The notes under the pieces were generated by a model that saw only the letters and a list, made by a program, of their open reading frames with translations, searched no databases and was not told the origin of the DNA. 64,000 nucleotides of DNA. Source: Luscinia megarhynchos. Taxonomy: Eukaryota > Chordata > Aves > Passeriformes > Turdidae. This document shows, piece by piece, positions 47,165-58,520 of the stretch. Numbering within the stretch: position 1 is the stretch's first letter; each line of letters opens with the position of its first letter. The stretch covers positions 16,675,960 to 16,739,959 of the forward strand of contig CM067576.1 in NCBI GenBank assembly GCA_034336665.1. Reading direction: 5' to 3'. Position numbers and translations under genes: made by a program.

Positions 47165-47315
47165 GTGAGGTCCCCATCCCTGGAGGTGTTTAAGGAAAGC
47201 CTGGATGTGGCACTCGGTGCCATGGTTCAGTTGAGAAGGTGGGGTGGGGTCAGAGGTTGGACCTGATGATCTCAGAGGTCTTTTCCAACCTTAATTCCAC
47301 GAGTCTGTGGTTGGA
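47165..47315 (+). mobile_element. CR1 LINE 3' end (classic type)
   Basis: Reads CCATCCCTGGAGGTGTTTAA, 'GGATGTGGCACTCGGTGCC', 'GGTTGGACCTGATGATCTC' and 'GAGGTCTTTTCCAACCTTAA', the standard CR1 3' untranslated sequence. It differs from the 'GGGCACTGCCAGGGATCC' type that dominates the window, so it is a separate subfamily. Confidence 0.92.
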
Positions 47316-48519
47316 AACAGGCTCAGGGGGTCGGGAGGCCACAGCACAGCTCAGCTCCCTTCCCAGCAATGCTTCCCCTCTGAAACCAGCTCCCCCAGAA
47401 ACACCTGGCTCTGCTGCGAGCTCCAATCCGGCAGGAGCTGCCAAAAGTCGAGGCTGGATCGGAGCTAAGCGCTTCCATCAAATTCCATAATTGCAGGGTG
47501 GTGAATGAGCTGGGAAATAAAGTCAATTGTGGGGTAACAAATGAAGTATTCACTGCAAGAGAGGTGTGCGAGCTTTCACAGCTCACAAAATGTCTGCTCT
47601 CCCTTTTTTTTGTTCCCTTTCTTTCCCCCAAATTAAATTTTCCTTGAAATCAATGTATTCCCATGGAAATTCTTTATTACAACAGAGTGCCATTGAAATG
47701 CCATTTTCTGCTGGCAATGCTCTGTTGGTTTGTCATTGACACGCTTCGGTTGCTGCTCCCGTGCCAGCAAACAGCACCCAGGGCACGTTGCCCTCCTTCT
47801 GCACTGGCTGTTGTGTCCCCACAGCTCCAGGGGCTGGAATCCAGCCTGGAGGGATTCCTCTGGAGTATCCTGGGTGGAGAAGATCCCCTCCAGATTCCTG
47901 AAGCTCTTGTGCTGCTCCATCCTCATTTCCATGAGGAATCATGTGCTGTCCCAGGCTCTTTGGACCCCAGGAGAGACACGAGGTCTCAGTCCATGCCCTG
48001 AGGGCAGGAGAGGCTCCAAACCTCCTGAATTCCCTCTCCAGGCACAGGAATCCCATTGAACTCCCATCTCCTGCTCCTCTGGCCATGGATTTGCATCCTC
48101 TGCCTTTGCATGGCAGCCATGAGATTCCCCAGGCTGCAGAGATCCCACAAAGTTGTCACCAGGCTGGTTTCAGCCAGACTGGCTGGGTTTGTCCCGAAAT
48201 TCCTGTGGGAATCACACGCTGGGCTCTGCAGGTCACAGCTCCAGGCAGCTGCTCCCTGTGGTTTTTCACCCAGCAGAGCTGGATAAACACCCCAGCTCCT
48301 TGGAGGGGATCACAGCACTCCCGGCTCCAGCAGGAAGCCCTGGAACCACTGGAATGGTTGTGCAGGGAGAAAACATCTCCAGTGTGTCCTGTCTGTGACT
48401 GGGAGGAACTGGGGCAGCAAGAGGGACAGAGGGGGGACATTGTCTCTCAGGGAAAAGGGAATGGATTTAAGCAGAAAATGGAAGGTTTAGATGGAACATT
48501 GGGATGGGATTCCTCTCTG
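47316..48519. other. unassigned DNA
   Basis: The AT-richer stretch at 47480-47720, with AAATTAAATTTTCC, is a weak conserved-element candidate. No gene was recognised. Confidence 0.4.
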
Positions 48520-48685
48520 GCACAGGTTCTAGAGCAGCTGTGGCTGCCCCTGGATCCCTGGCAGTGCCCAGGGCCAGGCTGGAGCAGCCTGGGACAGTGG
48601 GAGGTGTCCCTGCCATGGCAGGGGTTGGAATGGGATGAACTTTGAGGTCTCTTCCAACCCAAACCATTCTGTGATTCCATAAAAC
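48520..48685 (+). mobile_element. CR1 LINE 3' end
   Basis: 'GCAGCTGTGGCTGCCCCTGG', 'GGGACAGTGGGAGGTGTCCC' and 'GAGGTCTCTTCCAACCCAAA' lead to a terminal CCATTCTGTGATTCCAT, with the 8-bp-type CR1 terminal repeat visible. Confidence 0.9.
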
Positions 48686-50229
48686 ACCTGATGGAGAAAT
48701 GGTCCCTCAGAGGGACACCCACAGGCTGGAGCAATGGGCTGGTGGGAGCTTTGTGCTCCCAGTGCTCCCAGTGCTCCCAGTGACAGCAGGCACACGTGGA
48801 AATTCAGGAATTTTCTCTCCTGTGAGAAGATTTATTGGGAAGGGCACTTGGAGTTCCATGAGAGGTTATGATGTTCCCATCCTGGAGATTCCCAACCTCC
48901 ACCTGGAAGTGGGAAACCTGCTCCAGGTGACTCTGCCTGCGCAGGGCTTGGAGCAGGTGATCTGCAGAGGGTCCCTCCAGGCTCAGCTGCTCTGGGATTT
49001 GGGAATATTTGGTTTCTGAGCCCCTGTTTGTGGCTGCTCTCCCCAGGCCCTGATGGGACCAAAGCTTTTCCCAACTTCCCTGTGCTTGGGAATTTCTCTG
49101 GTACCATCTCAGTGCTCCTTGTGCAGAGCTGGAGGGAATTTGGGGTGAGGACGTGGATTTGTTGTCCTGCATCAGCTGGGGCTGACCTTGCCCTCCCACC
49201 TGAGCAGGATCTTCCCTCTCCAGGTGTTTTCCCTGGCTTTGCTGTGGAAGCACCCAAGGAAGTGGAATAAAACCCCTTCTTTCCACACAGATCCTTAAAG
49301 CAGAGCTGCCAGTTCCTTCCCAAGGCAGGCTGATGTCCATTTTGGCAGCAAATTTAATCTCCTGAGAGGCTGCAGGAGCCACCCTGCCCTTCCTCCTCAG
49401 CCAGGAACCAGGAGGGAGTTGTTTATTCCCTGCAGGATTTATTCTGGAAGTGCAGTCCCTGTTTTCCTGGGAAGTGCTGCCAGTGCTGAGCAGTCCCAGC
49501 CTTGGATTCAGCTGCCATCCCTAAACCCTGTAGGAACCTGCCCAGGCTCCTCTGACCACGCCACAGCCACCAAGATCCAGCCCTGGGGGATTCATTCCCA
49601 CACAGGGAATGATTTTTATCCCCTTGAAGTGGTCCAAGCTAATTTTTCCTCCCCTTTTTTCCACATTTCCTTGATTCTCTGCTGCAGCAGCTCTTTTCCT
49701 GGGAAGGTGAAGGGTCTTGGAGTTTGTCCTCCCAACAAACTGAGCAACCTAAAGCAAATTAAAAGCAGCTCTTTTCCATGCAGATACACTCAGCTTCAGT
49801 TTTATTTTCAGGCTTGGCAGTTCATTAATAACAGAGAAAAATATCCCACAGCCAAAGAATCAACAGCACTCAGTGAGGATCCTGGGATGGGGCAGGAAAA
49901 GGGAATAAAATCAGGCAGCACATTAAAAAATAAAACCAGGAATCACAGAAATGCAGCTTTCCCTGGCAGGCAGCTCAGCAAACTCTTTATTGGGGTCATT
50001 TCTCTCCTGATGGAATATTTGCAGTGTTTTTTCAGATCCAGCATGGTTGGTGATGGAGCAGCTCTGTTAATCACTCGTGCCCAACCATTCCTGAGTGCTC
50101 TTATCCCACTGTTTGCCTCAGGAGCTGGGAATCCAGGACCTCCAGCTCCCTCTGTGCATCCCTGGGCAGAGAAACAGGCTCAGGTCCTTACCTGAGGGCC
50201 AGGAACAAAAAGGAGTCCAAAGGAAAAAA
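48686..50229. other. unassigned DNA
   Basis: A 10-bp motif CAGTGCTCCC is repeated three times near 48757-48782. The 258-codon plus-strand frame (49419-50195) has no recognised domain. Confidence 0.45.
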
Positions 50230-50520
50230 ATCCAGTGGGGAATGACTGGTTTTTATTTAACACATTACTTTTTCAAATATAGGCTCCAGCTTACTTAAGG
50301 CAAAGTTCAAGTTAATATTGATATTTGAAGGAAGCAGCACTCTCATATTAATCAGCCACTATTAAATGTCTGTTAGGAGACAAAGCTCGTGGGCTCTGGC
50401 TCCAGACACGTTTTCAAATGGTTCAGGCTCACTTTGATCCTCCTTAATGACAGAGAGCAATTAGAAAATGGGTTCAGAAACTCTTTCCACACACAGTTTG
50501 AACAGGTGAAATGTTTTGGT
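50230..50520. promoter_or_regulatory. AT-rich candidate conserved non-coding element
   Basis: Non-repetitive, AT-rich, with GTTAATATTGATATTTGAAG, CATATTAATCAGCC and CCTTAATGACAGAGAGC. It is followed by T-rich runs and stands out from the flanks. Confidence 0.33.
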
Positions 50521-50880
50521 TTTTTTAGTGTTTTTTTTTGTTTTTTGTAATGTTGTCAGATAATATCTCTGGGAAGCCAAAAATGGCCCTCCTTGGCTCC
50601 TCCTGCTCAGATGTGTCAGGTTTGGAGGTGAAACGTGTGAGGGGCTGGAGGGGAGCGAAGTCCTGAGGGCTCTGCCTCAGCCTGGGATGCAGGAATTGTC
50701 CAGGGAGCAGGGAGGGAGCTGGGGATGCTCCCCACAGGACCTCGGGCTTGGATTGCCATGGCAACCACATCCCAGGGCAGCAGGGACGGTGGGAAACCCA
50801 TGGGGACCAAACCCGGGGGGATTTGGGGATCTGGCACCAATGGGGTGGGAAGGGGATCCCACATTCCTGCCCTGCTCCAG
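50521..50880. other. unassigned DNA beside the 41-bp array
   Basis: T-rich at 50515-50550, then GC-rich, with an X-box-like palindrome at 50752. No gene was recognised. Confidence 0.4.
50752..50765. promoter_or_regulatory. RFX X-box-like palindrome
   Basis: ATTGCCATGGCAAC matches the RFX X-box GTTGCCATGGCAAC at 13 of 14 positions, with a perfect inner 12-bp palindrome. RFX factors bind such sites in ciliary and MHC promoters. There is no promoter visible nearby. Confidence 0.35.
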
Positions 50881-53081
50881 GCTGGGCATCTGTGCTGGAT
50901 TTTATGGGGGGGCCAGATTTGGGGATGGGCATCTGGGCAGGATTTTGGGAGAGGCAGGTCTGGGGCTGGGCATCCTTGCAGGACTCTGGGGAGTGAAGAT
51001 TTGGGACTGGACATCTGTGCGGGATTTTGAGGGGGCCAGATTTGGAAATGGATATCCTTGCAGGATTTTGGGGGTGTCAGATTTGGAACTGGACATCTGT
51101 GCAGGATTTGGGGGTGAAGATTTGGGGCTGGACAGCTGTGCAGGCTTTTAGGGGTCGCCACATTTGGGGTTAGATATCTGTGCAGGATTTGGGGGAGTGA
51201 AGATTTGGAACTGGACATCCTTGCAGGATTTTGGCGTTGAAGATTTGGGGCTGAGAATCTGTGCAGGATTTTGGGGTGCCAGATTTGGGGATGGACATCC
51301 TTGCAGAATTTTGGGGGTGCAATATTTGGAACTGGACACCCTTGCAGAATTTTGGGGGTGCAATATTTGGAACTGGACATCCTTGCAGGATTTTGGGGGT
51401 GCAATATTTGGGAATGTACATCTGTGCTGGATTTTCGGGGTGTCAAATTTGGGGCTGTACATGTGGGCAGGATTCTGGGAGGGTGCCACATTTGGGGCTG
51501 GACATCTGGGCAGGATTTTAGGGGTCGCCACATTTGGGGTTAGATATCTGTGCAGGATTTGGGGGAGTGAAGATTTGGAACTGGACATCCTTGCAGGATT
51601 TTGGCGTTGAAGATTTGGGGCTGAGAATCTGTGCTGGATTTTGGGGTGCCAGATTTGGGGATGGACATCCTTGCAGAATTTTGGAGGTGCAGTATTTGTA
51701 ACTGGACATCCTTGCAGGATTTTGGGGGTGCAATATTTGGAACTGGACATCCTTGCAGGATTTTGGGGGTGCAATATTTGGGGCTGGACATTCTGTGCTG
51801 GATTTTCGGGGTGTCAGATTTGGGGCTGGACATGTGGTCAGGATTCTGGGACGGTGCCACATTTGGGGCTGGACATCTGGGCAGGATTTTGGGGAGTGCC
51901 AGATTAGGGTCTGGATATCTGTGAAAGATTTTTGAGGGAGTGCCAGATTTGGGGCTGAACTTTGGGGGTGCAGTATTTGGAAATGGACATCCTTGCAGGA
52001 TTTTGGGGATGTAATATTTGGGGCTGGACATCCATGCAGGATTTTGAGGGGGTGAAGATTTAGGGCTGGACATCCTTGCAGGATTTTTGGGGATGCCAGA
52101 TTTAGGGCTGGACATCCTTGAAGGATTTTTGGGGGTGCCACATTTGGGGCTGGATATCTGTGCAGAATTTTGGGGGTGCAATATTTGGAACTGGACATCC
52201 CTTGCAGGATTTGGGGGTTGAAGATTTGGGGCTGAACATCTGTGCAAGATTTTGGGGGGTGTCACATTTGGGACTGGACATCCTTACAGGATTTTAGGGG
52301 AGGTGAAGATTTGGGACTGGAAATCTGTGCAGGATTTTGGGGGTGCCAGATTTGAGGCTGGACATCTCTGCAGGATTTTGGGGGGTGAAGATTTGGAACC
52401 ACACATCTGTACAGAATTTTGGGGGTGCCACATTTAGGGCTGGACACCCTTGCAGGATTTTGGAGGGGGAAGATTTGGGGTTGAGCATCTGTGCAGAATT
52501 TTGGGGGTGCAATATTTGGGGCTGGACATGTCTGCAGGATTTTGAGGACTGAAGATTTGGGGCTGGACATCTGTGCAGGATTTTGGGGATGTGAAGATTT
52601 GGGGCTGGATATCCATGCAGGATTTGAGGGGGGACAGATTTAGGGATGGACACCTCTGCAGGATTTTGGGGGTGCCACATTTGGGGCTGAATATCTCTGC
52701 AGGATTTGCAGGGTGAAGATTTGAGGCTGGACATCCTTGCAGGATTTTGGGGGTGCCAGATTTGGAACTGGACATCTGTGATGGATTTTGGGAGTGCCAG
52801 ATTTGGGACTGGACATCCTTGCAGGATTTTGGAGGTGCCAGATTTGGGGCTGGACATCCTTGCAGGATTTTGGGGCTGGGCAATATTTGGGGATGGACAT
52901 CCTTGCAAGATTTTGGGGAGTGAAGATTTGGGACTGGACATCCTTGCAGGATTTTGGGGTGTGCCACATTTGGGACTGGACATCCTTGCAGGATTTTGGG
53001 AGTGCCACATTTGGGTCTGGAGATCTGGGCAGGATTTTGGGGTTGAAGATTTGGGGCTGGATATCCGTGCATGATTCTGGG
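50881..53081. repeat. 41-bp minisatellite array with higher-order structure
   Basis: About 53 copies of a 41-bp unit with the core ATCCTTGCAGGATTTTGGGG, then a variable GTGCCAGATTTGGGG and CTGGAC. Unit subtypes (GCAATATTTGGAA, GAAGATTTGGGG, GCCACATTTGGGG) recur in a fixed order: the block from about 51150 to 51520 is repeated at 51520-51890, offset 370 bp, or nine units. Minus-strand frames across it are all open and encode Pro/Ser/Lys/Cys-rich peptides without meaning. Confidence 0.96.
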
Positions 53082-53919
53082 GGGAATCATGCCACTCTTA
53101 GAGCATCTCATTTCAGGCAGGTACATCCTAAAAACGACACAAACCAGGGCTGGAAATATCCTCAGGAAGCCACAGAACCCAATTTTCCCCTTCTCCCTCT
53201 CCTCCAGCTCTCCTGCCTGGCAAGAGGGGAGCTGGGCTGGTGGCAGCTCTTGGGGAGCAGCTGGAAAATGGGAAAACAGGAGGAAATTTTGTGATCACAC
53301 TGAGCCCTTCTGTGCCTGTGCTGTTGAGCCCTTCCCGATTTTCCCTCTTTGAAAACGGGAATGTTTCATTCTGCTCCATCTTGGCATCTTTTTAGTCTCA
53401 GGTTTGCTGCTGGCTCATTAGGGAGCAGCTAACGAGCTTTCTCTGCCCACGGTGGATGGGTGCAAAATCCCTGACAAATCTCTTGTTTTTCCCGGTATTT
53501 CCCAAGGTCTGGGTTGAAACTGCTGTGAACAGAAGAGAACAGATAAAGGATTTAAATACAAATAAAGGCTCTTTGCTGAGGAGATGTCGGGGACACCTCC
53601 CCATCCCTCCAAGGGAGATTCCAGAGGTGAAAACGGTCCAGATCCACAAACAGAACTCTCCTGTCCTGAAAATCCATCAGGTGCGGCTACATCTGCTAAA
53701 AGTACAGGAATTAAAATCCCGGGAGCCCAAATTCCGTCCACACCGAGGCACCTGAATGAGAAATTTGGTTTGCAAAAACAGGGAGCGAGGCAGGGGCTCG
53801 CAGTGCTCCTGTGCAGCCTCACAGGCACAAAAGCTGCTCCTTTCAGCTGGCCAAATGAGCAGAGTGAAAGGAAAATTATGGTCATTATACCCCTCTTTTA
53901 CCTGAAATGCAACCTTTTA
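53082..53919. other. unassigned DNA
   Basis: Open frames up to 155 codons on minus (53418-53885) show no recognised domain. Confidence 0.4.
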
Positions 53920-54110
53920 TTTAGATAACAAAGACATTTTTGCATTTGATGGGCACTTTCAAGTGCAGCAGTTGGAACAGTGACATCAAGAGAACAATCC
54001 CGGCGTGAAAAATCAAAATATAGAAGCGACTCTGAGGTCCTCCGTGCCCCTCCCAGTCGAATTAATTTAAAACCAGCTCTAATCAATCTGGACCTGACTC
54101 AGCTGCCTCT
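53920..54110. promoter_or_regulatory. candidate conserved non-coding element
   Basis: Non-repetitive with CAGTCGAATTAATTTAAAAC and CTCTAATCAATCTGG, moderate CpG, and no transposon signature. Confidence 0.28.
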
Positions 54111-54457
54111 CCCAGGGCTCTGTGATGGCACAGCTGGGCTGAGAGCTCCACGCTCAAATTCCATAGGCAGGAGAAGGAGATGGGTTGGAAAAATCCAACG
54201 TGGCATTTGTCAGAGGGGCCCTCTGGCCTCACCTGCTGCACCAGCAAACGAGGCCCCTGCCAGGTGCAGAACTGCAAGCCCCACTTTTTGTGTTCCCATC
54301 TAAAAAAAGGGGGGCTCTGGGAATGCTTCTGAAGCAATTTTGGTTCACAGCTGCTCTGCTTTGCTTCTCTTTGGGTGGGAAGGACACAGGATTGCAGAAT
54401 TCACAATTCCAGTGTCTGAAACGGGGGGATTGGAGGGGCTGAGAAAAATGCTGCAAC
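54111..54457. other. unassigned DNA
   Basis: Nothing recognised up to the LTR target site. Confidence 0.4.
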
Positions 54458-54462
54458 CTCCT

Positions 54463-55171
54463 TGTCCTGGTGTGAAGGACAGGTGTCTGCCAATAAAGGC
54501 AGAAACTTCTCTTTGAAATGGAGAATGGAAATCCCCACCCTCCAAATTGTTATAAATTTGAAATTAAGGAGCTCCCAGGCAAAGATATGGGAATAGGAAT
54601 AACAGTTCTTTACTAGGAAAATTAGAATAGAAATGCAGCATTACACAGAACAATCCCAAACCCTGCCAGAGTCAGAATCCAAGCTGACACCCGTCAGTCA
54701 GGCAGGGTGTTGGCAGCAGTCCCATTCCATGGTGGCTGCATCCTCCTGCAGGGGCAGATGTGGTTCAGCTGCAGCAGTGCTCCTGGAGAAGGTGCAGTTT
54801 CCTCTGAAGCTCCAGGGATGATGTGCAAAGGTCTGGCTTTCCTCTGGAATCCAGTGCAAAGAAGGTTCCTTGGTGTCCCAAATCTCAGTTTTTATCTGGG
54901 TAGGAAAGGCTTGGCTGCTCCCCTGGCTGGAGCATCTCCCAGTGGGATGATGGAATTTTATCAGCCATGCCCTGGGACTCAGTGGCCATGAACAGGAGAT
55001 ATCTCCTGGAGGGAGGATGGGCTGTGGGAAGATAAAGATGATTGCCCAGCTGGTTTAAAGCTGGCCCATGAGCAGATAATGTGTGCCAGGAGATCAGGGG
55101 CACTGCCCCACCCGGCTGCAGCAGATGGGACAGAATCCACATTGCTGGTCAATGTCTTGCAACCCAAGACA
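54463..55171 (-). mobile_element. solo LTR, family A, copy 4
   Basis: Runs from TGTCCTGG to CCCAAGACA with a perfect 5-bp target duplication, CTCCT (54458-54462 and 55172-55176). On the minus strand the TATA-like GATAAAAACTGAG (plus 54884-54904 region) and the AGTAAAGAACTG segment (plus 54606-54618) are intact, so it is the best-preserved copy. The core matches copy 1 with about one difference in 250 bp. Confidence 0.93.
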
Positions 55172-55176
55172 CTCCT

Positions 55177-55664
55177 TAAAGTCTGCAAGATGAAGGGAAG
55201 CCACAGCCAGAAACCCACACAGGTCCTTTTGTTCATGGGGTTTGCTGTCCAAGGCTGTGTGTCCCAAATGCCACATCCCAGATTGCCTGTGGGCTTTGCA
55301 GCCCCCCAGGTCCAACGGGACAATGCTGGGAGCTCTCTCCACCTGCAAAACCCAAACATTCCCTGCCCCTTTCCCTGCTTTGATTCCCTCTGCTCCTTCC
55401 CAGGCTGGGAATTGTAGAATTCTGGAATTCTGATGAAGGTCACCGAGCTGGGGACACACCCTTGGATTCACCCAAGGGCTGAGTTTGTTCCTTAGCCTGA
55501 AGCTCTCACCTGAGTTTTTAAGAGAGCAGGAACCCAGCCATGAGGAATTGTCAGGTCAGCCTCCCAAAGCAACGTCCCAGGTGCCCAAATAAAAGCATAA
55601 AGTGGATCCTGCTGTTTCTTGTGCCACTCAGACATGTCCCAGTGACAGCAAACAGCCTCCAGCT
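55177..55664. other. unassigned DNA
   Basis: Nothing recognised. Confidence 0.4.
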
Positions 55665-55870
55665 GTGCCAGGGGAGCTCAGGGGGACAGCAGCAGGAATT
55701 TCCCCATGGAAAAGGTGCTCAGGGATTGGAACTGCCCAGGCAGGTTTGGAGTGCCCAAGGAATTCCTGGAGGTGGCACTGAGAGCTGTGGGCTGGGGACA
55801 AGGTGGGGATGGGGCACAGCTGGGACTGGATGGGCTGGGAGGGATTTTCCCACCTCAGTGACTCCCTGAT
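55665..55870 (+). mobile_element. CR1 LINE 3' fragment
   Basis: Matches the 5.0-5.46 kb copy over 'CAGCAGGAATTTCCCCATGG', 'GGAACTGCCCAGG' and 'CCCAAGGAATTCCTGGAGG', then the 'GGGCACAGCTGGGACTGGAT' end. The last bases are degraded. Confidence 0.83.
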
Positions 55871-56169
55871 TTTTTGTGTGCACAATTATCAGTAGCACAA
55901 ATCCATCTTTGCAGGATGCTGCAGCCCTTGGGAAGGTCTGGCAGGGAATTCAGAACTGCAGCAGGACCTGCAGGGATCACCAGGGCTGTGCCAGCACTGG
56001 AGGTGCCCCTCTCCACAACAGGGGAGTCTGGGGAGGGGTTTCTGCAGGCTGGAATTGCTCACCTCCAGTGCAGGGAGGCACAAAAGGCTCTGGGAGCTGG
56101 GCCTGGCCCCTGGATGGTTCTGGGATCGGGACAGGCAGGTGCTGAGCTCTGCAGCCATCCCACAAGGAA
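55871..56169. other. unassigned DNA
   Basis: No clear repeat or gene. Confidence 0.4.
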
Positions 56170-56855
56170 TTAGGAACACTGAAATCTCCCTGAGGGTTTT
56201 TCCTCTCCTGTCTAAGCCCAGGCAGGACCATCCCCAAGCCCTTAGGAATACTGAAATCTCTCTGAGGTTTTTTCCCGTACATCTGAGCCCAGGCAGGACC
56301 ATCCCCAAGCCTTTAGGAACACTAAAATCTCTCTGAGGTTTTTTCCCTCCTGTCTGAGCCCAGGCAGGACCAACCCCAAGCCTTTAGGAACACTAAAATC
56401 TCCCTGAGGGTTTTTCCCCTCCTGTCTAAGCCCAGGCAGGACCATCCCCAAGCCTTTAGGAACACTAAAATCTCCCTGAGGGTTTTTTCCCCTCCTGTCT
56501 AAGCCCAGGCAGGACCATCCTCAAGCCTTTAGGAACACTGAAATCTCCCTGAGGTTTTTTCCCCTACATCTGAGCCCAGGCAGGACCATCCCCAAGCCTT
56601 TAGGAACACTGAAATCTCTCTGAGGTTTTTTCCCTCCTGTCTAAGCCCAGGCAGGACCATCCCCAAGCCTTTAGGAACACTGAAATCTCTCTGAGGTTTT
56701 TTCCCGTACATCTGAGCCCAGGCAGGAACATCCCCAAGCCTTTAGGAACACTAAAATCTCTCTGAGGTTTTTTCCCTCCTGTCTAAGCCCAGGCAGGACC
56801 ATCCCCAAGCCTTTAGGAACACTAAAATCTCCCTGAGGGTTTTTCCTCTCCTGCC
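56170..56855. repeat. about 71-bp minisatellite array
   Basis: About nine to ten copies of a unit with 'AGGAACACTGAAATCTCCC', a GAGGTTTTTTCCC segment, and 'GCCCAGGCAGGACCATCCCC'. Two alternative inner variants, CCTGTCTAAGCC and GTACATCTGAGCC, appear in a mixed order. Confidence 0.94.
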
Positions 56856-57438
56856 TGAGCCCAGCATCACCAAGCCCAGCCTGGGAGCTGCACTTTGGAG
56901 AAGTGTGCTGCAGGAAGGAAAGCTTTACAGACAGGGGTTTACCCCAGCTCTGATCCTGCAGGAACGGGGGACAGAACCCTCTGGGAATGTGTTTGACACC
57001 AAAAAACCCCTGTGATGCTCTCAGCCACCCGCAGCAGGGAGGGGAAGGTCTCCCAGGTGACACTTAGCCCCTCGTGCCCAGAGCTTTGCCTTTCACCAAA
57101 AGCTTTTTAGAAGTGCCACTTCTCCCCCCCTGGCACTCCCTGGAGCTGTGGGAACGGGAATGAGACCCCAGGGCTGGGCTGTGGCCCCTCCTGGGTGGCA
57201 CTGCCCCTCCTCGCTGCCCGGGAGGGAGGGAAGCGTCCCACGCGAGCGTTTAAGCCGCTCCTAAAGCTGTGTGAGACCTTAAACCCTCGGTGTCACCCAA
57301 GGGCTTAAGGCTGGAGTGAGTCCTGAGTTTTAGCAGCTTCCCTGCTCCTCGAAGGTTTGGGGTTTTTTGGTTTTTGGTTTTTTTGGTTTTTTTTTTAGAG
57401 CTAGGATTTAAGAAAAACACAAAAGAAACATATTTTTT
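56856..57438. other. unassigned DNA
   Basis: Includes a T-rich GGTTTTTT-type run at 57358-57394 next to the family C LTR. Confidence 0.4.
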
Positions 57439-57959
57439 TGTGTTCGGGCTTGGTTGTTTATTCAATATTATCAAGAGTACAGAAAGTTCAGCAACACTCA
57501 CCAGCTAGAAGTGAGCAAAATGGAGATGGATTCAGCTAGCTACAAGGTCTCTTAAACAGTCTAATAGTGAAATAACACTTATATTATTTGTATTTTTAAC
57601 TCAATAATCAAATTCTTGTGACCTTCAGTGCAGCATTAACTGTTTAATTAGAAACTACTGCTTGAAACTATGAAGAAGATGAGCACCAAAAGAGACACCA
57701 CCCAAAATCTTCCATCTTGTCCTATACTTATTATTATATTATAAAACCTTCAAATTTAAATCCTATACTTATTACTATATTATAAAATAATATAAAATTA
57801 AAAACCCTTCACCATGTGAAATCACACACTTCTATTTAACTACACACCCATGATTTGGAAGCTTCTCCAAGGCCTCAGGTCACAAGCAGTGTTCTCCTGG
57901 GGGTCAGTGCCAGACAGCACAGAAAGCTCAAAAAACCCAAAGGTTGCTGGGATCCAACA
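57439..57959 (-). mobile_element. LTR family C, near-complete copy
   Basis: On the minus strand it opens TGTTGGATCCCAGC and ends with GAATAAACAACCAAGCCCG then AACACA. The poly(A) signal AATAAA is at plus 57457-57462. It shares its 5' part with the fragment at 15.0 kb. The interior is very AT-rich, with a near-duplicate of CCTATACTTATTA at 57720 and 57762. No target duplication was found. Confidence 0.8.
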
Positions 57960-57970
57960 CAGGAGGTCTC

Positions 57971-58520
57971 TCCTTCCTTCCTGGAATCCTGGAATCCTTC
58001 TTTCTTTCCTGGAATCCTTCCTGGAATCCTTCCTGGTATCCTGGAATCCTTTTTTCTTTTCTTTTTTGAATCCTTCCTCCCTTCTTGGAATCCTTCCTGG
58101 AATCCTGGAATCCTTCCTGGAATCCTGGAATCCTGGAATCCTTCTTTCTTTCCTTCCTGGAATCCTTCCTTCCTGGAATCCTTCCTGGAATCCTGGAATC
58201 CTTCCTGGAATCCTGGAATCCTTCCTGGAATCCTGGAATCCTTCCTGGAATCCTTCCTGGAATCCTGGAATCCTTTTTTCTTTTCTTTTTTGAATCCTTC
58301 CTCCCTTCTTGGAATCCTTCCTGGAATCCAGGGATCCTTCCTGGAATCCTGGAATCCTTCTTTCTTTCCTTCCTGGAATCCTTCCTTCCTGGAGTCCTTC
58401 CTGGAATCCTGGAATCCTTTTTTCTTTTCTTTTTGGAATCCTTCCTTCCTTCTTTTGGAATCCTTCCTGGAATCCTGGAATCCTTCCTTCTTTCCTTCCT
58501 GGAATCCTTCCTTCCTTCCC
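57971..58520 (+). repeat. TTCCTGGAATCC minisatellite, site 3
   Basis: Same unit and orientation as site 1, over about 550 bp. A distinctive block, a TTTTTTCTTTTC run followed by GAATCCTTCCTCCCTTCTTGG, occurs near 58047 and 58272, so about 224 bp were duplicated as a block. It abuts the family C LTR by about 10 bp. Confidence 0.96.

Noticed and set aside
49419..50195. 258-codon plus-strand frame
   Set aside because: No family recognised and no sign of conservation visible. Left as chance pending comparison.
50616..53126. Minus-strand frames up to 305 codons, Pro/Ser/Lys/Cys rich
   Set aside because: Every frame of the 41-bp array is open. The peptides follow the unit, not a protein.
2255..55142. 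Identical short open frames in all family A LTR copies, one ending EWDCCQHPA
   Set aside because: They are identical because the LTR core is. They lie in the non-coding LTR, and copies differ in frame length at the edges.
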